From Lutispora sp041687175 (GTDB taxonomy: Bacteria; Bacillota; Clostridia; Lutisporales; Lutisporaceae): a stretch of DNA of 64,000 nt. The stretch is taken from assembly GCF_041687175.1 (NCBI RefSeq), contig NZ_JAWLCK010000003.1:10733-74732 (forward strand), read 5' to 3'. The notes below the pieces were generated by a model, which saw only the letters and a program-made list of their open reading frames with translations, did no database searches and was not told the DNA's origin. The position numbers and the translations under genes are program-made. Of the stretch, positions 18,286 to 27,355 are shown piece by piece. Positions within the stretch are counted from its first letter, which is position 1. Each line of letters begins with the position of its first letter.

Positions 18286-18889
18286 TGATGATGCTTTGAT
18301 ACGAGAGAGCCTAAAGCTGCTCCTTGATATGGAAGAGGATATTGAAGTTGTTGGAACTGCTTCCAATGGACAAGAAGCCTTTGATATTTGTAAAGAGGAA
18401 AGACCGGATGTAGTACTTATGGATATCAGAATGCCAGTTATGGATGGAGTATTAGGGACCAAGCTTATTAAAGGCAGTCTCAAAGATGTAAAGGTGATGA
18501 TTCTCACAACCTTTAAGGACGATGAATACATAAGAGAAGCCATAAAAAATGGGGCGGAAGGATATATTTTAAAAAACCAGTCCTCAGATAGTATAATAGA
18601 CTGTTTGAGGGCAGTATATAAAGGAAATGCGGTTTTTCAAAAAGACATAGCGGATGCACTTACATCTATGATGGAAAAGGAGAAAAGAAAAAAGCCTGAT
18701 ATTGACCTTACTCTTAGAGAAACTGAGATTATGAGACTTATATCCGAAGGCTTATCAAATAAGGAAATATCGGCAAAACTATATCTAAGTGAGGGTACAA
18801 TAAGAAATTATGTAACTGCTCTTCTGGAAAAACTGGAACTAAGAGATAGAACTCAATTGGCAATTTATTATCTGAAGAACTTTGGTTAG
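18266..18889 (+). CDS. LuxR/NarL family response regulator
   Basis: This 207-residue regulator has an N-terminal receiver domain with acidic VDDD near residues 6-9, phospho-acceptor Asp ~53 (VVLMDIRMP) and the conserved Lys in GYILKN. The C-terminal LuxR helix-turn-helix has LTLRETEIMRLISEG, SNKEISAKLYLSEGTIRNYV. I place the start at GTG 18266, 8 nt after GGAGGTG. Upstream ATGs at 18248 and 18251 lie ahead of that site and would add a non-conserved extension. It is the partner of the kinase whose gene it overlaps by 20 nt. Confidence 0.94.
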   Translation: MKVLIVDDDALIRESLKLLLDMEEDIEVVGTASNGQEAFDICKEERPDVVLMDIRMPVMDGVLGTKLIKGSLKDVKVMILTTFKDDEYIREAIKNGAEGYILKNQSSDSIIDCLRAVYKGNAVFQKDIADALTSMMEKEKRKKPDIDLTLRETEIMRLISEGLSNKEISAKLYLSEGTIRNYVTALLEKLELRDRTQLAIYYLKNFG

Positions 18890-18900
18890 GAGATGTTAGA

Positions 18901-19586
18901 TTGTTTACAGACTTTTTAATCAGGACTTTTGTTAAGGATTACAAAAATACTGTAAACCGGGAAGTAAGACAAAGATATGGCTATTTATCAGGGTTCACAG
19001 GCATCATATCAAATATTATATTATTTTTCCTGAAAATATCTATCGGATTATATTTAAATAGTATAGCCGTAATGGCAGATGCTTTTAATAATCTTTCCGA
19101 TGTAGGATCGTCAGTAGTAACAATTTTTGGATTTATGATGAGTGGAAAACCTGCTGACAAGGAACATCCTTTTGGACACGGAAGGTTTGAATATATTGCT
19201 GCCATGGTGGTTTCCTTTATGGTCATGCTTGTAGGATTTGAATTTGTTCAAAGCTCCATCAACAAGATAATAAATCCTGATGTATTGAAATTTGATATTT
19301 TTACCTTTATACTCTTGCTGTCTTCCATAGNNNNNNNNNNNNNNNNNNNNNNNNNNNNNNNNNNNNNNNNNNNNNNNNNNNNNNNNNNNNNNNNNNNNNN
19401 NNNNNNNNNNNNNNNNNNNNNNNNNNNNNNCACATGAATGTTATTTTCGATATGGTTGTGCCTTACGGATTTAAGGAAAAGGACGAAAAAGTATTGGTAG
19501 AGGAAGTGAAACAGGCTATAAAAAAGAGGCATCCAAACTATGATGCCATCATAACCATAGACCGACAATACTCACTCCTCAAATAA
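18901..19586 (+). CDS. Cation diffusion facilitator (CDF) transporter, interrupted by an assembly gap
   Basis: The first ~143 residues show the CDF N-terminus: GYLSGFTGIISNIILF, the metal-binding AVMADAFNNLSDVGSS helix and the KEHPFGHGRFEY loop. After the 100-N gap, frame 19431-19586 encodes the typical C-terminal domain (FDMVVPYGFK, then NYDAIITIDRQYS) up to a TAA. The two parts are in different frames relative to the Ns, and at least ~130 residues of a normal ~380-residue protein are missing. The gap length is therefore a placeholder, and the gene is probably intact in the organism. It should export Zn, Mn, Fe or similar. The start is TTG 18901, with AGGAGA upstream. Confidence 0.88.
19331..19430. 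other. Assembly gap (100 N)
   Basis: Exactly 100 undetermined bases lie inside the CDF transporter gene. The round number and the change of reading frame across it indicate an unknown-size scaffold gap, not a measured length. Confidence 0.98.
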
Positions 19587-19587
19587 A

Positions 19588-19627
19588 ACACTGGGGACAA
19601 AAAGAACCGTCCCCAGTGTCTTATTTT
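19588..19627. terminator. Palindromic terminator / REP-like element
   Basis: ACACTGGGGAC (19588-19598) pairs with GTCCCCAGTGT (19609-19619) around the loop AAAAAGAACC, followed by CTTATTTTTT. It sits between the converging CDF and gerAB genes. The core, read on the other strand as GGGGACGGTTCTTTTTGTCC, resembles a repeat I recall from intergenic regions of many Firmicutes. Confidence 0.7.
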
Positions 19628-20703
19628 TTGAATAAAGCTATAGCCAAAACAATATAGGGTATGATTATATTCAGTAAAAAATTGCCTGCAATACCTATAG
19701 TATATGAAAAGGCTTCAAGTTCAATTTTACTGGATGTGATCAGCATTGCAAGGAAGTATAAGATTATTAAAAATATATTGATAAAGTGTCTTTCATCCTC
19801 TAAATTAAATATGGATTTCAGTAAATGCAGTATAATATATGAAAAGGTTGAGATAAGGATAAAATCAGCTAAGATCCATATTATGACTACTACCGATTCA
19901 ATTTTGGCTACTATGTCAAAAAAGGATACTATTTTAACAGCATCCATGAATGGAAGAGGAATTTTAGCTGTTATGGAATAGCCAATTATACCAATTACAA
20001 AGGCAACTAAAATTGAAGACAAAATAGTCAAATAAGTTAATGTATACATACCCTGGCGCATTAAGTTTTCTTTATCATTGATAATGTCACTTAAAAAAAG
20101 TATATAAATAATATAAGCCCATAGAAATGAGATGCCAAAACCTGCTTTAATAACAGGGATTATATCTAAATAACTTATTGGGGTGATATTATCTATTTTA
20201 AAGTTAGGCAGCATAAATATTGCTAAACTCCAGAAGATTACGCTGATTAATGGGAAGATTATTTCATTCATTCTTGCAATTACTACAAAACCAGATTTTA
20301 ATACATATGCAATAGTGACCATCATTACCAGTATAAAAATATCGATCTTAGTTTGGGTAAATACTGTAGTTACAAGCCTTTCACTATAATATCTTGTGTA
20401 TAATGCAGTTATCAGCAGCATCCATAAGACATATAAAAAAAGCAAAGCTTTTCCTGCAGTTTTGCCTAAGGAATGGTAGTAAATATCTATCAAAGATTTA
20501 TCTTTATGTTTCATAAATACTTTATTCAATAAGATAATGACAGGGAGTAAAATAATAAAAGGTACTATAGGGGACAGATAACCGCACTGTTTTGCAATGA
20601 CTGCAGTATAGGAAGGCATGAATCGTATTGAAGGTGAGAAAAATAAAGTAATATAAATAAGCAAAGCCTGTTTCAATGATATCTTTTGTCTACCTGCCAG
20701 CAT
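19621..20703 (-). CDS. gerAB: Spore germination permease GerAB/GerKB family
   Basis: This 360-residue protein has ten predicted TM helices and belongs to the APC-superfamily spore-germination permeases. Family features are the start KISLKQALLIYITLFFSPSI, then AVIAKQCGYLSPIVPFI. It lies in the inner spore membrane and binds the germinant amino acid or nucleoside as part of a GerA-type receptor. It is the last gene of a gerAA-gerAC-small protein-gerAB operon. AAAGGAG lies ~10 nt ahead of the ATG. Such operons are made in the forespore under sigma-G; I have not located that promoter. Confidence 0.93.
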   Translation of the reverse strand: MLAGRQKISLKQALLIYITLFFSPSIRFMPSYTAVIAKQCGYLSPIVPFIILLPVIILLNKVFMKHKDKSLIDIYYHSLGKTAGKALLFLYVLWMLLITALYTRYYSERLVTTVFTQTKIDIFILVMMVTIAYVLKSGFVVIARMNEIIFPLISVIFWSLAIFMLPNFKIDNITPISYLDIIPVIKAGFGISFLWAYIIYILFLSDIINDKENLMRQGMYTLTYLTILSSILVAFVIGIIGYSITAKIPLPFMDAVKIVSFFDIVAKIESVVVIIWILADFILISTFSYIILHLLKSIFNLEDERHFINIFLIILYFLAMLITSSKIELEAFSYTIGIAGNFLLNIIIPYIVLAIALFKK

Positions 20704-20723
20704 ATGTACTATTCTCCTTTGAT

Positions 20724-20924
20724 TTAATGTGGTAAGCCAAACAGATCAAGTGCAAATCTTGCTATACTGATATCGTAAGGATATTTTGATTTTATAAAAA
20801 CCATAAATAAAGATAGTAAGGTAAGAAAAATAAGGATTACTTTTTCTTTCTTCAAATCTTTTTTTCTCATATTATAAAGTTCCCAAGATGATATCAGAAT
20901 TATTATGATGATCCAGGCAATCAT
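20724..20924 (-). CDS. Small membrane protein of the ger operon
   Basis: This 66-residue protein starts with a hydrophobic helix (IIIIILISSWELYN), has a Lys-rich linker (RKKDLKKEK), a second hydrophobic helix and a short C-terminal tail. It sits between gerAC and gerAB, overlapping the gerAC stop, with 20 nt to the permease. Position and two-TM layout recall the GerD/GerE-like accessory small proteins found in some ger operons, but I do not recognise the family. Being squeezed into the operon supports it being real. Confidence 0.7.
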   Translation of the reverse strand: MIAWIIIIILISSWELYNMRKKDLKKEKVILIFLTLLSLFMVFIKSKYPYDISIARFALDLFGLPH

Positions 20925-22114
20925 TAATCCACCCCATAACCGCTTCTTACTGGTTGCTTTATATCATAAGTTCTGTTTATATTGGAGTCAACTTCCACTG
21001 TTATATTGAGATTTGGAAATATCTCAGACCAGTTGTCTTTTATACTTTTCCAATAAACTGGCTTTTTATGATGAACTTCATTGCATATTCCAAATATGTC
21101 CATATTATTTTTTTGAGCAAACTCTATTATTTTTTTTACTTCATTTTTAACTGCTTCCTCCTGTTGTGTTTTCAGAAAATCCAGTTCATCCTTTTCAAAA
21201 ATATTCTTTGTTCCCATTACACCAGTTATATTAGTTGAAAATAATATTTTGATCTTTATATCAAGCCTGCCATCGGATATGACAGGTTTTATCTTAGTTT
21301 TTGATTCTATTATTTCAAGTGATATTTTTTGCCCATTTCTGTCCTTAACAGCTATAACTCCTGAGTCAACTTTTCCTCTGACCCAGTTAAAGCCTCTTGC
21401 CATACCATCAGTAATATACCCAAACAAATCAGTATCTTTGAATAGAGCAAATCCGGACAGCTTTATTTTATTATTTGGTTCATTTATTAATTCAATACAT
21501 GGGATGTAGGTTGATATACAGGTATTATCAAACATACCCATAATTTCTACCAGGAGTAATTCATCGGATATGGACATCCGTCCTTTTGATTTAAATAGAT
21601 TTTCCAGTATATCACCTATAAAGTTCTCTTCTTCAATGGTTTGCTGAAAAACGGCCTTGGCCGTATTATCCTTTACTATCAAAACCTTTGAGTTTAATCT
21701 CAACTCATGGTCTCTCATAAAAAAGTCCAGATATTGGGGCAAGTTATCCTTTGCTGCATCTTCTCCAATCAGGATATAGTCAACATGTCCCCAGAATAAT
21801 CTATCTTCAGAAAAGGTTGAGAGCTTTCTAATAGCCTCAAAAACTGTTTCACCAGTAGAGACAAGCAGTGCTGATTTGGTTTTTTGACCAGCAGATGCAT
21901 TACTGGTCTCTTCTGAGGTTGCGTTTATGCTTTTTGAAGCAGCGGATATTGCTACAGCGCTTTCGTTATTGTCATTTGACCTGTCTACTCCCACTGCATT
22001 TAGAATTAACAGCTCATCTATCTCTACTTTTCCAAAACTAATATTTGAGCAGCCAGCTGTAATAAGCATGAATATAAGAATAACAATAAGTATCTTATAC
22101 ACTTTATAGTTCAT
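20924..22114 (-). CDS. gerAC: Spore germination lipoprotein GerAC family
   Basis: This 396-residue lipoprotein has a signal helix ending in LITAGCSN (Cys ~22). The GerAC-type N-terminal domain begins VEIDELLILNAVGVDRS and contains FWGHVDYILIGEDAA. The C-terminal domain has KNEVKKIIEFAQKNNMDIFGIC and a later HHKKPVYWKSIKDNW, as usual for Ger(x)C proteins. It is the lipid-anchored subunit of the germinant receptor. The gene begins 4 nt after gerAA ends, so the two are coupled. Confidence 0.94.
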   Translation of the reverse strand: MNYKVYKILIVILIFMLITAGCSNISFGKVEIDELLILNAVGVDRSNDNNESAVAISAASKSINATSEETSNASAGQKTKSALLVSTGETVFEAIRKLSTFSEDRLFWGHVDYILIGEDAAKDNLPQYLDFFMRDHELRLNSKVLIVKDNTAKAVFQQTIEEENFIGDILENLFKSKGRMSISDELLLVEIMGMFDNTCISTYIPCIELINEPNNKIKLSGFALFKDTDLFGYITDGMARGFNWVRGKVDSGVIAVKDRNGQKISLEIIESKTKIKPVISDGRLDIKIKILFSTNITGVMGTKNIFEKDELDFLKTQQEEAVKNEVKKIIEFAQKNNMDIFGICNEVHHKKPVYWKSIKDNWSEIFPNLNITVEVDSNINRTYDIKQPVRSGYGVD

Positions 22115-22117
22115 ATC

Positions 22118-23569
22118 TTAATCTATCCTTTTCTTATTTAGGGTTTTCAAATCAATAGGTCTTTTTTTCATTAACCTTACAGGACTTCTGATAAAAGTGT
22201 CCTGAAATTGAGGGTTAGTGCTGGACACAAAAGGTGACAGATATGGCACACCGTAATTTTCAATGGAGCAAAGATGACATAACAGAAAAAGACCGCCTAT
22301 GCACATGCCAAAAAGACCAGCTATACTACTAGCTATAGCTATGATAAGCCTCCATAGCCTAATGGCATTGGACAAATCCTGATTGGGCAATACAAAATTT
22401 GATATGGCAGTAACAGATATCAGTACAACAACTGCAGGAGAAGAAAGCTTGGCCTGGGCTGCTGCCTGACCAACTACTACTGCTCCTACAATTGATAAGG
22501 CTTGACCTATGCTTTTAGGAAGTCTGATACCGGCTTCAACCAAAATCTCAAAAGCGATAAGCAAAGCTATAGTTTCAAGAAACGTTGGGAAGGGGACTCC
22601 TTCTTTGGCTATTTTTACTGATAATATCAATACTGTCGGCAGCATTTCATAATGAAAAGAGGTAACAGCTATATAAAAGCCCGGCAGAAAAAGAGTTACG
22701 ATAATCAATAAATATCGTAAAAATCTTATTTGAGAGCTCACCAGGAAGTTTGTGGAATAATCTTCAGGAGCTTGCATTAAAGCTACCAAGGTGGCTGGAA
22801 GTATTAAAGCTGTGGGAAAGCCGTCTATGATTATTCCGACTCTCCCCTCTATGATATTTGATGAAAACTTATCAGGTCTTTCTGTAAATATAATTTGAGG
22901 AAAAGGTGAATACTTTTTACTTATCAAATATTCTTCCAGATATGCAGTAGAAAATACCCCGTCAATACGAATGGAATCGATTCTTCTTCTTATATCATCA
23001 ACTATATCTTCGTTAGCAATGCCTTTATGATATATTAAAGCAACTGTAGTTTTTGTTTGTTGTCCCACAGTTGTTTTCTCTATAATTAAGTCCGGGGATG
23101 CTATTCTTCTTCTTACTGTGGAAATATTGGTCATAAGATCTTCCACGAAGGTATCTTTTGGCCCTTTGATTACATTTTCACTGGAAGGTTCAGTTATAGC
23201 TCTCTTTTCAAATCCCTGGACTTCAAATGAAAATGAAACTGATTCTTCATCAAAAACCAATAAAACATTTCCTTTAAATAATGAAGAAACAGCAGAATCA
23301 ATATCTTTAAGCTTATTGCCCAGGGGAAAATATAAGCTGCCTGATTCAATTAAAGTTATTACTTCTTTTTCTTTTTCTGCATGACGAAAGTCGGGGCCTT
23401 CCAAAAGGGGTTTGATGATAAAATTGCTTAGATGTTCTTTTTCAGTCAGCCCTTCTATATAAACAATTGTTACTTTAATAGTTCTGTCTAAGCCAACATA
23501 TATATTTTTAAAACATATATCCAGATTTTTGCCTAATAAACGCTCTAGATTTTTAGCATTCAAGTCCAT
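22118..23569 (-). CDS. gerAA: Spore germination protein GerAA family
   Basis: This 483-residue protein is the large receptor subunit. A soluble N-terminal half contains the GSLYFPLGNKLKDIDSAVSS and EVQGFEKRAITEPSSE motifs, then VRRRI; about five TM helices follow, with LPGFYIAVTSFHYEMLPT and RLPKSIGQALSIVGAVVVG. These are standard GerA-family signatures. It is the first gene of the ger operon. Together with gerAC and gerAB it makes a full germinant receptor, direct evidence that the organism forms spores. Confidence 0.95.
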   Translation of the reverse strand: MDLNAKNLERLLGKNLDICFKNIYVGLDRTIKVTIVYIEGLTEKEHLSNFIIKPLLEGPDFRHAEKEKEVITLIESGSLYFPLGNKLKDIDSAVSSLFKGNVLLVFDEESVSFSFEVQGFEKRAITEPSSENVIKGPKDTFVEDLMTNISTVRRRIASPDLIIEKTTVGQQTKTTVALIYHKGIANEDIVDDIRRRIDSIRIDGVFSTAYLEEYLISKKYSPFPQIIFTERPDKFSSNIIEGRVGIIIDGFPTALILPATLVALMQAPEDYSTNFLVSSQIRFLRYLLIIVTLFLPGFYIAVTSFHYEMLPTVLILSVKIAKEGVPFPTFLETIALLIAFEILVEAGIRLPKSIGQALSIVGAVVVGQAAAQAKLSSPAVVVLISVTAISNFVLPNQDLSNAIRLWRLIIAIASSIAGLFGMCIGGLFLLCHLCSIENYGVPYLSPFVSSTNPQFQDTFIRSPVRLMKKRPIDLKTLNKKRID

Positions 23570-23611
23570 ACCATCACCGCTTTACATAAAAAAGATTGCT
23601 TCGCAACAATA

Positions 23612-23656
23612 AAAAAACATTTCTTTAACTAATTATCTGTTAAAGAAATGTTTTTT
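23612..23656 (-). terminator. Terminator of the heterodimeric ABC exporter operon
   Basis: An 18-bp perfect stem (23612-23629 with 23639-23656) has a 9-nt loop. Read on the minus strand, the 3' arm ends in a run of seven U. It lies directly after the ABC gene that ends at 23665 and ahead of gerAA. Confidence 0.85.
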
Positions 23657-23664
23657 ATACAAAG

Positions 23665-25431
23665 CTATTCTTTATATTGCAACAGATACAGGTCGTAATA
23701 CATTCCCTTTTTGTCCAGCAGTTCCTGGTGTTTACCCATTTCTCTTATCCTGCCTTTGTGCATTACTATGATCTTGTCAGCGTTTTGTATAGTTGAAAGT
23801 CTATGGGCAATTATGATGTTGGTTCTGTCTTTTATCAGTTTCTTGATGGCATCCTGTATCAAAAGCTCCGTCTCAGTATCTATGTTTGAAGTGGCCTCAT
23901 CAAGAACCAGAACCGAAGGATTAAAGGCTAAAGCTCTTGCAAAAGCTAATAGCTGCCTTTGTCCCGATGATAGTGTGGCGCCTCTTTCCATAACCTTCTC
24001 GTCATATTTATTGGGCAGATTCTTTATGAAGGTATCTGCATTTACAAAGCCAGCCACTTCCTTAATCTTTTCATCGTCTATATCCTGGTTGTTCAATCTT
24101 ATGTTCCCCTTTATGTCCCCGGTAAAGAGGAAAACATCCTGAAGCACTACTCCTATCTTGGAACGAAGCTCATATTTGTTTATTTCCTTTATATTCTTAC
24201 CGTCAATGAGTATTTCACCTTTCTGAATATCATAGAGCCGTGTTATCAGGCTGATAATAGATGTCTTGCCTGCTCCTGTGGCGCCGACGAAGGCTACGGT
24301 TTCGCCTGGATTTATGGTAAAGCTTACATCCCTGAGAACCCAATTCTCATCTTCATAAGCAAACCAGACATTCTTGAATTCAATTTTCCCTTCCAGTCTA
24401 CCCAACGGTTTGGGATTTTCTACATTTTTGATTCCTTCTTCCTGGTCCAGGAGAAGAAAAATCCTTTCTGCTGATGCCATAGCAGATTGCAATATATTGA
24501 ACTTCTCTGTCAAATCATTTATGGGTTTAAAGAACTGATCGATGTAGTTTACAAAAGCGAATAGAACTCCAAAAGGCAGCGTACCCTGCAGTACTCTACC
24601 GCCTCCATACCAAATGAGCAGCGCTAAGGAAAAGGAATAGATTAAGTCCATAGAAGGCCTGAATACGGCAAATACAAAAACCTCTCTCAGGCTTGCCTGC
24701 CTATGTTCATCATTTATAGCAAAAAATTCATCATATTTAAAGTTTTCTCTGTTGAATATCTGAATAATTTTCATGCCAGATATGTTTTCACTTAGGGTGG
24801 CGTTTATCTTTGCTAATTTTACCCTGACCAATCTATAGGCTTTTCTTGATTCTCTCCTGAAAATCATGGCAGATAAAAATATAAACGGTATGGCGATAAA
24901 GCTTATGAGGGCAACTTTTGCGTTCATCCTCAACATTACTATGATGATGCCTATAAGGGTCAGAATATCCTTGAACAGATTTACTAAAACGGCAGTGTAC
25001 ATTTCATGAAGGTTTTCCATATCGTTGCTTACTCTGGTGACAAGTCTGCCTACAGGATTTCTGTCATAAAATGAGAGAGACAGCCTTAAAAGATGGGAAA
25101 AAAGTTCCTGCCTCATGTTGTATATAATCTTCTGGCCGGTATAATGTAAAAGATAAACCTGTATGTAGTTGCAGATAAAGCCTCCTGTAATTACAGCAAC
25201 AAATATCAATGCAATACTCTTTAATCCTTCTTTATCACCTATTGCTATATGGTTATCTATTGCAATTTTCATCAAATAAGGCCTGGCAAGATCACTGAAA
25301 GTTATGAGAATCAACAGCAGAAAGCAGGCAGATATGAGACCAATATAGGGTTTGGCATATTTGAGGAGCCTTCTCATCAATCGGGCATCAAAGGCTTTTC
25401 CCAATACTTCTTCTTCATGAAAGTTATTCAT
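23665..25431 (-). CDS. ABC exporter half-transporter, BmrD/TM288-like subunit
   Basis: This 588-residue half-transporter has six TM helices (residues 1-320), then an ATPase domain with Walker A GATGAGKTS, Q-loop GVVLQDVFLFTGDIKGNIRL, signature LSSGQRQLLAFARAL and Walker B VLVLDEATSNIDTETE. The catalytic Glu is present, but the signature is LSSGQ instead of LSGGQ. Its partner, 12 nt upstream, has LSGGQ but an Asp in place of the catalytic Glu. This complementary degeneracy is the hallmark of heterodimeric multidrug-type exporters (BmrCD, LmrCD, TM287/288), with one active ATP site and one degenerate one. Confidence 0.94.
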   Translation of the reverse strand: MNNFHEEEVLGKAFDARLMRRLLKYAKPYIGLISACFLLLILITFSDLARPYLMKIAIDNHIAIGDKEGLKSIALIFVAVITGGFICNYIQVYLLHYTGQKIIYNMRQELFSHLLRLSLSFYDRNPVGRLVTRVSNDMENLHEMYTAVLVNLFKDILTLIGIIIVMLRMNAKVALISFIAIPFIFLSAMIFRRESRKAYRLVRVKLAKINATLSENISGMKIIQIFNRENFKYDEFFAINDEHRQASLREVFVFAVFRPSMDLIYSFSLALLIWYGGGRVLQGTLPFGVLFAFVNYIDQFFKPINDLTEKFNILQSAMASAERIFLLLDQEEGIKNVENPKPLGRLEGKIEFKNVWFAYEDENWVLRDVSFTINPGETVAFVGATGAGKTSIISLITRLYDIQKGEILIDGKNIKEINKYELRSKIGVVLQDVFLFTGDIKGNIRLNNQDIDDEKIKEVAGFVNADTFIKNLPNKYDEKVMERGATLSSGQRQLLAFARALAFNPSVLVLDEATSNIDTETELLIQDAIKKLIKDRTNIIIAHRLSTIQNADKIIVMHKGRIREMGKHQELLDKKGMYYDLYLLQYKE

Positions 25432-25443
25432 AGATCCTACCTC

Positions 25444-27195
25444 CTATTCCTGTCCAGCAATCTTTTCTTCCAGAAGCTGCTTATGGTATATGCTGCTGTA
25501 GTAGCCACCTAAGGCCACAAGCTCATCATGGGTTCCTCTTTCTGTTATCCTGCCTTCATCCAATACTATTATCTCATCAGCATGCTTAACAGTAGATATT
25601 CTATGAGCTATTATTATACTTGTTCTGTCCTTGGTTACTTCTTTTAGATTGCTAAGTATTTTTTCTTCAGTTTTCGTATCTACTGCGGAGAGACAATCAT
25701 CAAATATCATTATACCTGGATTCTTGGCTATAGCTCTGGCTATAGAAATCCTCTGCTTCTGTCCTCCGGAGAGGGTTACACCTCTCTCTCCCAGTTGAGT
25801 ATCAAACTGCTGTGGAAAGCCCATAATGTCATCATATACGCTGGTTATCTTAGCTGCTTCCTCTATCTTCTCAAAAGGTAGATTTTCATCTGCAAAGGCT
25901 ATATTGTTTCTTATTGAGCATGAAAATAGAAAATTATCTTGAGGTACATAACCTATTTTCCTTCTGAGAATGCTAAGGGGAATTTTATTGATATCATAGC
26001 CGTCTACTAATATGCTTCCTTCCTCCACATTGTAGAGCCTTAGCAGTAAATTAGCCAAAGTGCTTTTTCCGCTTCCTGTCTTGCCAATGACTGCTAAAGT
26101 CTTTCCTTTTTTCAGCTTTATATTGATATCTGAAAGAGCAGGTACCTTTGCTCCCGGGTATGTAAAGGACAGATTCTTAATTTCTATTGTTTCTTCAAAA
26201 TCATCTATATCCAAGGTATTATCATCATCCTGTATCTCCGGCTCTGTATCCAATATCTCATTAAGCCTCATTATAGAAGCTATTCCTCTTTGCAATACAT
26301 TTATTACATAGCCTACTGCCATCATTGGCCATGTGAGAAGACCTAAGTAAGTTATAAAGCTTACCAGTTGACCCAGGCTTATAACCTTATCAATGACAAG
26401 GGTTCCACCGTAGTAAAGTGCGATTACAAAGCTTATAGTTGATAGAAAAACAACCAGAGGAAACATGGCTCCCCATATCTTTACCAGATTCATATGAGCC
26501 TTTAAATTTATATCATTAGCCTTTCCAAAGTTACTTATCTCCCTTTCTTCCTGGACAAAGGACTTTATCACCCTTATTCCCGAAAAACTTTCCTGTGCCT
26601 TATCTGTTAGATTCGAGAAGGCTTCCTGTACATTCTTAAACCTTTTTTGAATCATTTTACCGAAAAACATTACTATAATTGCAACAAAAGGGAAAGGAAT
26701 CAAAGCTATCAAGGTAAATTTAATGTCAATAGATACCATCATTATTATGATGGTAGAGGCGGTGAGAAATATGGCATCAGTCATCATTACAACACCAATG
26801 CCAAAGGCCATTCTAACTGCATTTATATCATTGGTTGCATGAGCCATAAGATCTCCTGTTTTCTTGTGGTAGAAATAATTAAGGGAAAGCTTCTCCAGAT
26901 GAGCAAACAATTTGTTGCGAAGCCAGAATTCCAACTCCCTGGAAGAACCTATTATGAGCATTCTCCATACATATCTGAAAACTGCTACAAAAATTGCAAT
27001 AAGCACTATCAGGAATGCATAAAAATATATTTCTTTCATCGACAGTCTATGGGTGCTTAAAGCGTCTGTAACATAACCTAAAATCTTAGGTGTTATTAGT
27101 TGAAGACCGTCAACAAACAGAAGAACAAATATACCCAATAGATACTTCCATTTATACTTTCTAAAGAAATCCTCAATATGTCTGAATTTACTCAT
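25444..27195 (-). CDS. ABC exporter half-transporter, BmrC/TM287-like subunit
   Basis: This 583-residue half-transporter has six TM helices, then an ATPase domain with Walker A GKTGSGKSTLANLLLRLY, Q-loop YVPQDNFLFSCSIRNNIAF, canonical signature LSGGQKQRISIARAI and Walker B IMIFDDCLSAVDTKTE. The residue after the Walker B Asp is Asp instead of Glu, so this subunit contributes the degenerate ATP site of the heterodimer. It is the first gene of the pair; the second starts 12 nt downstream with GGAGG. Likely role is export of hydrophobic drugs or lipids. Confidence 0.94.
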   Translation of the reverse strand: MSKFRHIEDFFRKYKWKYLLGIFVLLFVDGLQLITPKILGYVTDALSTHRLSMKEIYFYAFLIVLIAIFVAVFRYVWRMLIIGSSRELEFWLRNKLFAHLEKLSLNYFYHKKTGDLMAHATNDINAVRMAFGIGVVMMTDAIFLTASTIIIMMVSIDIKFTLIALIPFPFVAIIVMFFGKMIQKRFKNVQEAFSNLTDKAQESFSGIRVIKSFVQEEREISNFGKANDINLKAHMNLVKIWGAMFPLVVFLSTISFVIALYYGGTLVIDKVISLGQLVSFITYLGLLTWPMMAVGYVINVLQRGIASIMRLNEILDTEPEIQDDDNTLDIDDFEETIEIKNLSFTYPGAKVPALSDINIKLKKGKTLAVIGKTGSGKSTLANLLLRLYNVEEGSILVDGYDINKIPLSILRRKIGYVPQDNFLFSCSIRNNIAFADENLPFEKIEEAAKITSVYDDIMGFPQQFDTQLGERGVTLSGGQKQRISIARAIAKNPGIMIFDDCLSAVDTKTEEKILSNLKEVTKDRTSIIIAHRISTVKHADEIIVLDEGRITERGTHDELVALGGYYSSIYHKQLLEEKIAGQE

Positions 27196-27355
27196 ACTAC
27201 CCCTCCCTATATCAGCTCACATTCTTAGACTATCACAAAAAAAGCTATATTTACAGTGAATTTTATCATGGTAAAATTAAATTAACATTAGTATGATATA
27301 AAGAAAATATATGGTAAAATTTAAGCATAAAATATGAAGGAAAGAGGGTATTTAG

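Noticed and set aside
19331..19430. Frameshift in the CDF transporter
   Set aside because: The frame change coincides with a 100-N placeholder gap and missing residues, so it reflects assembly, not mutation.
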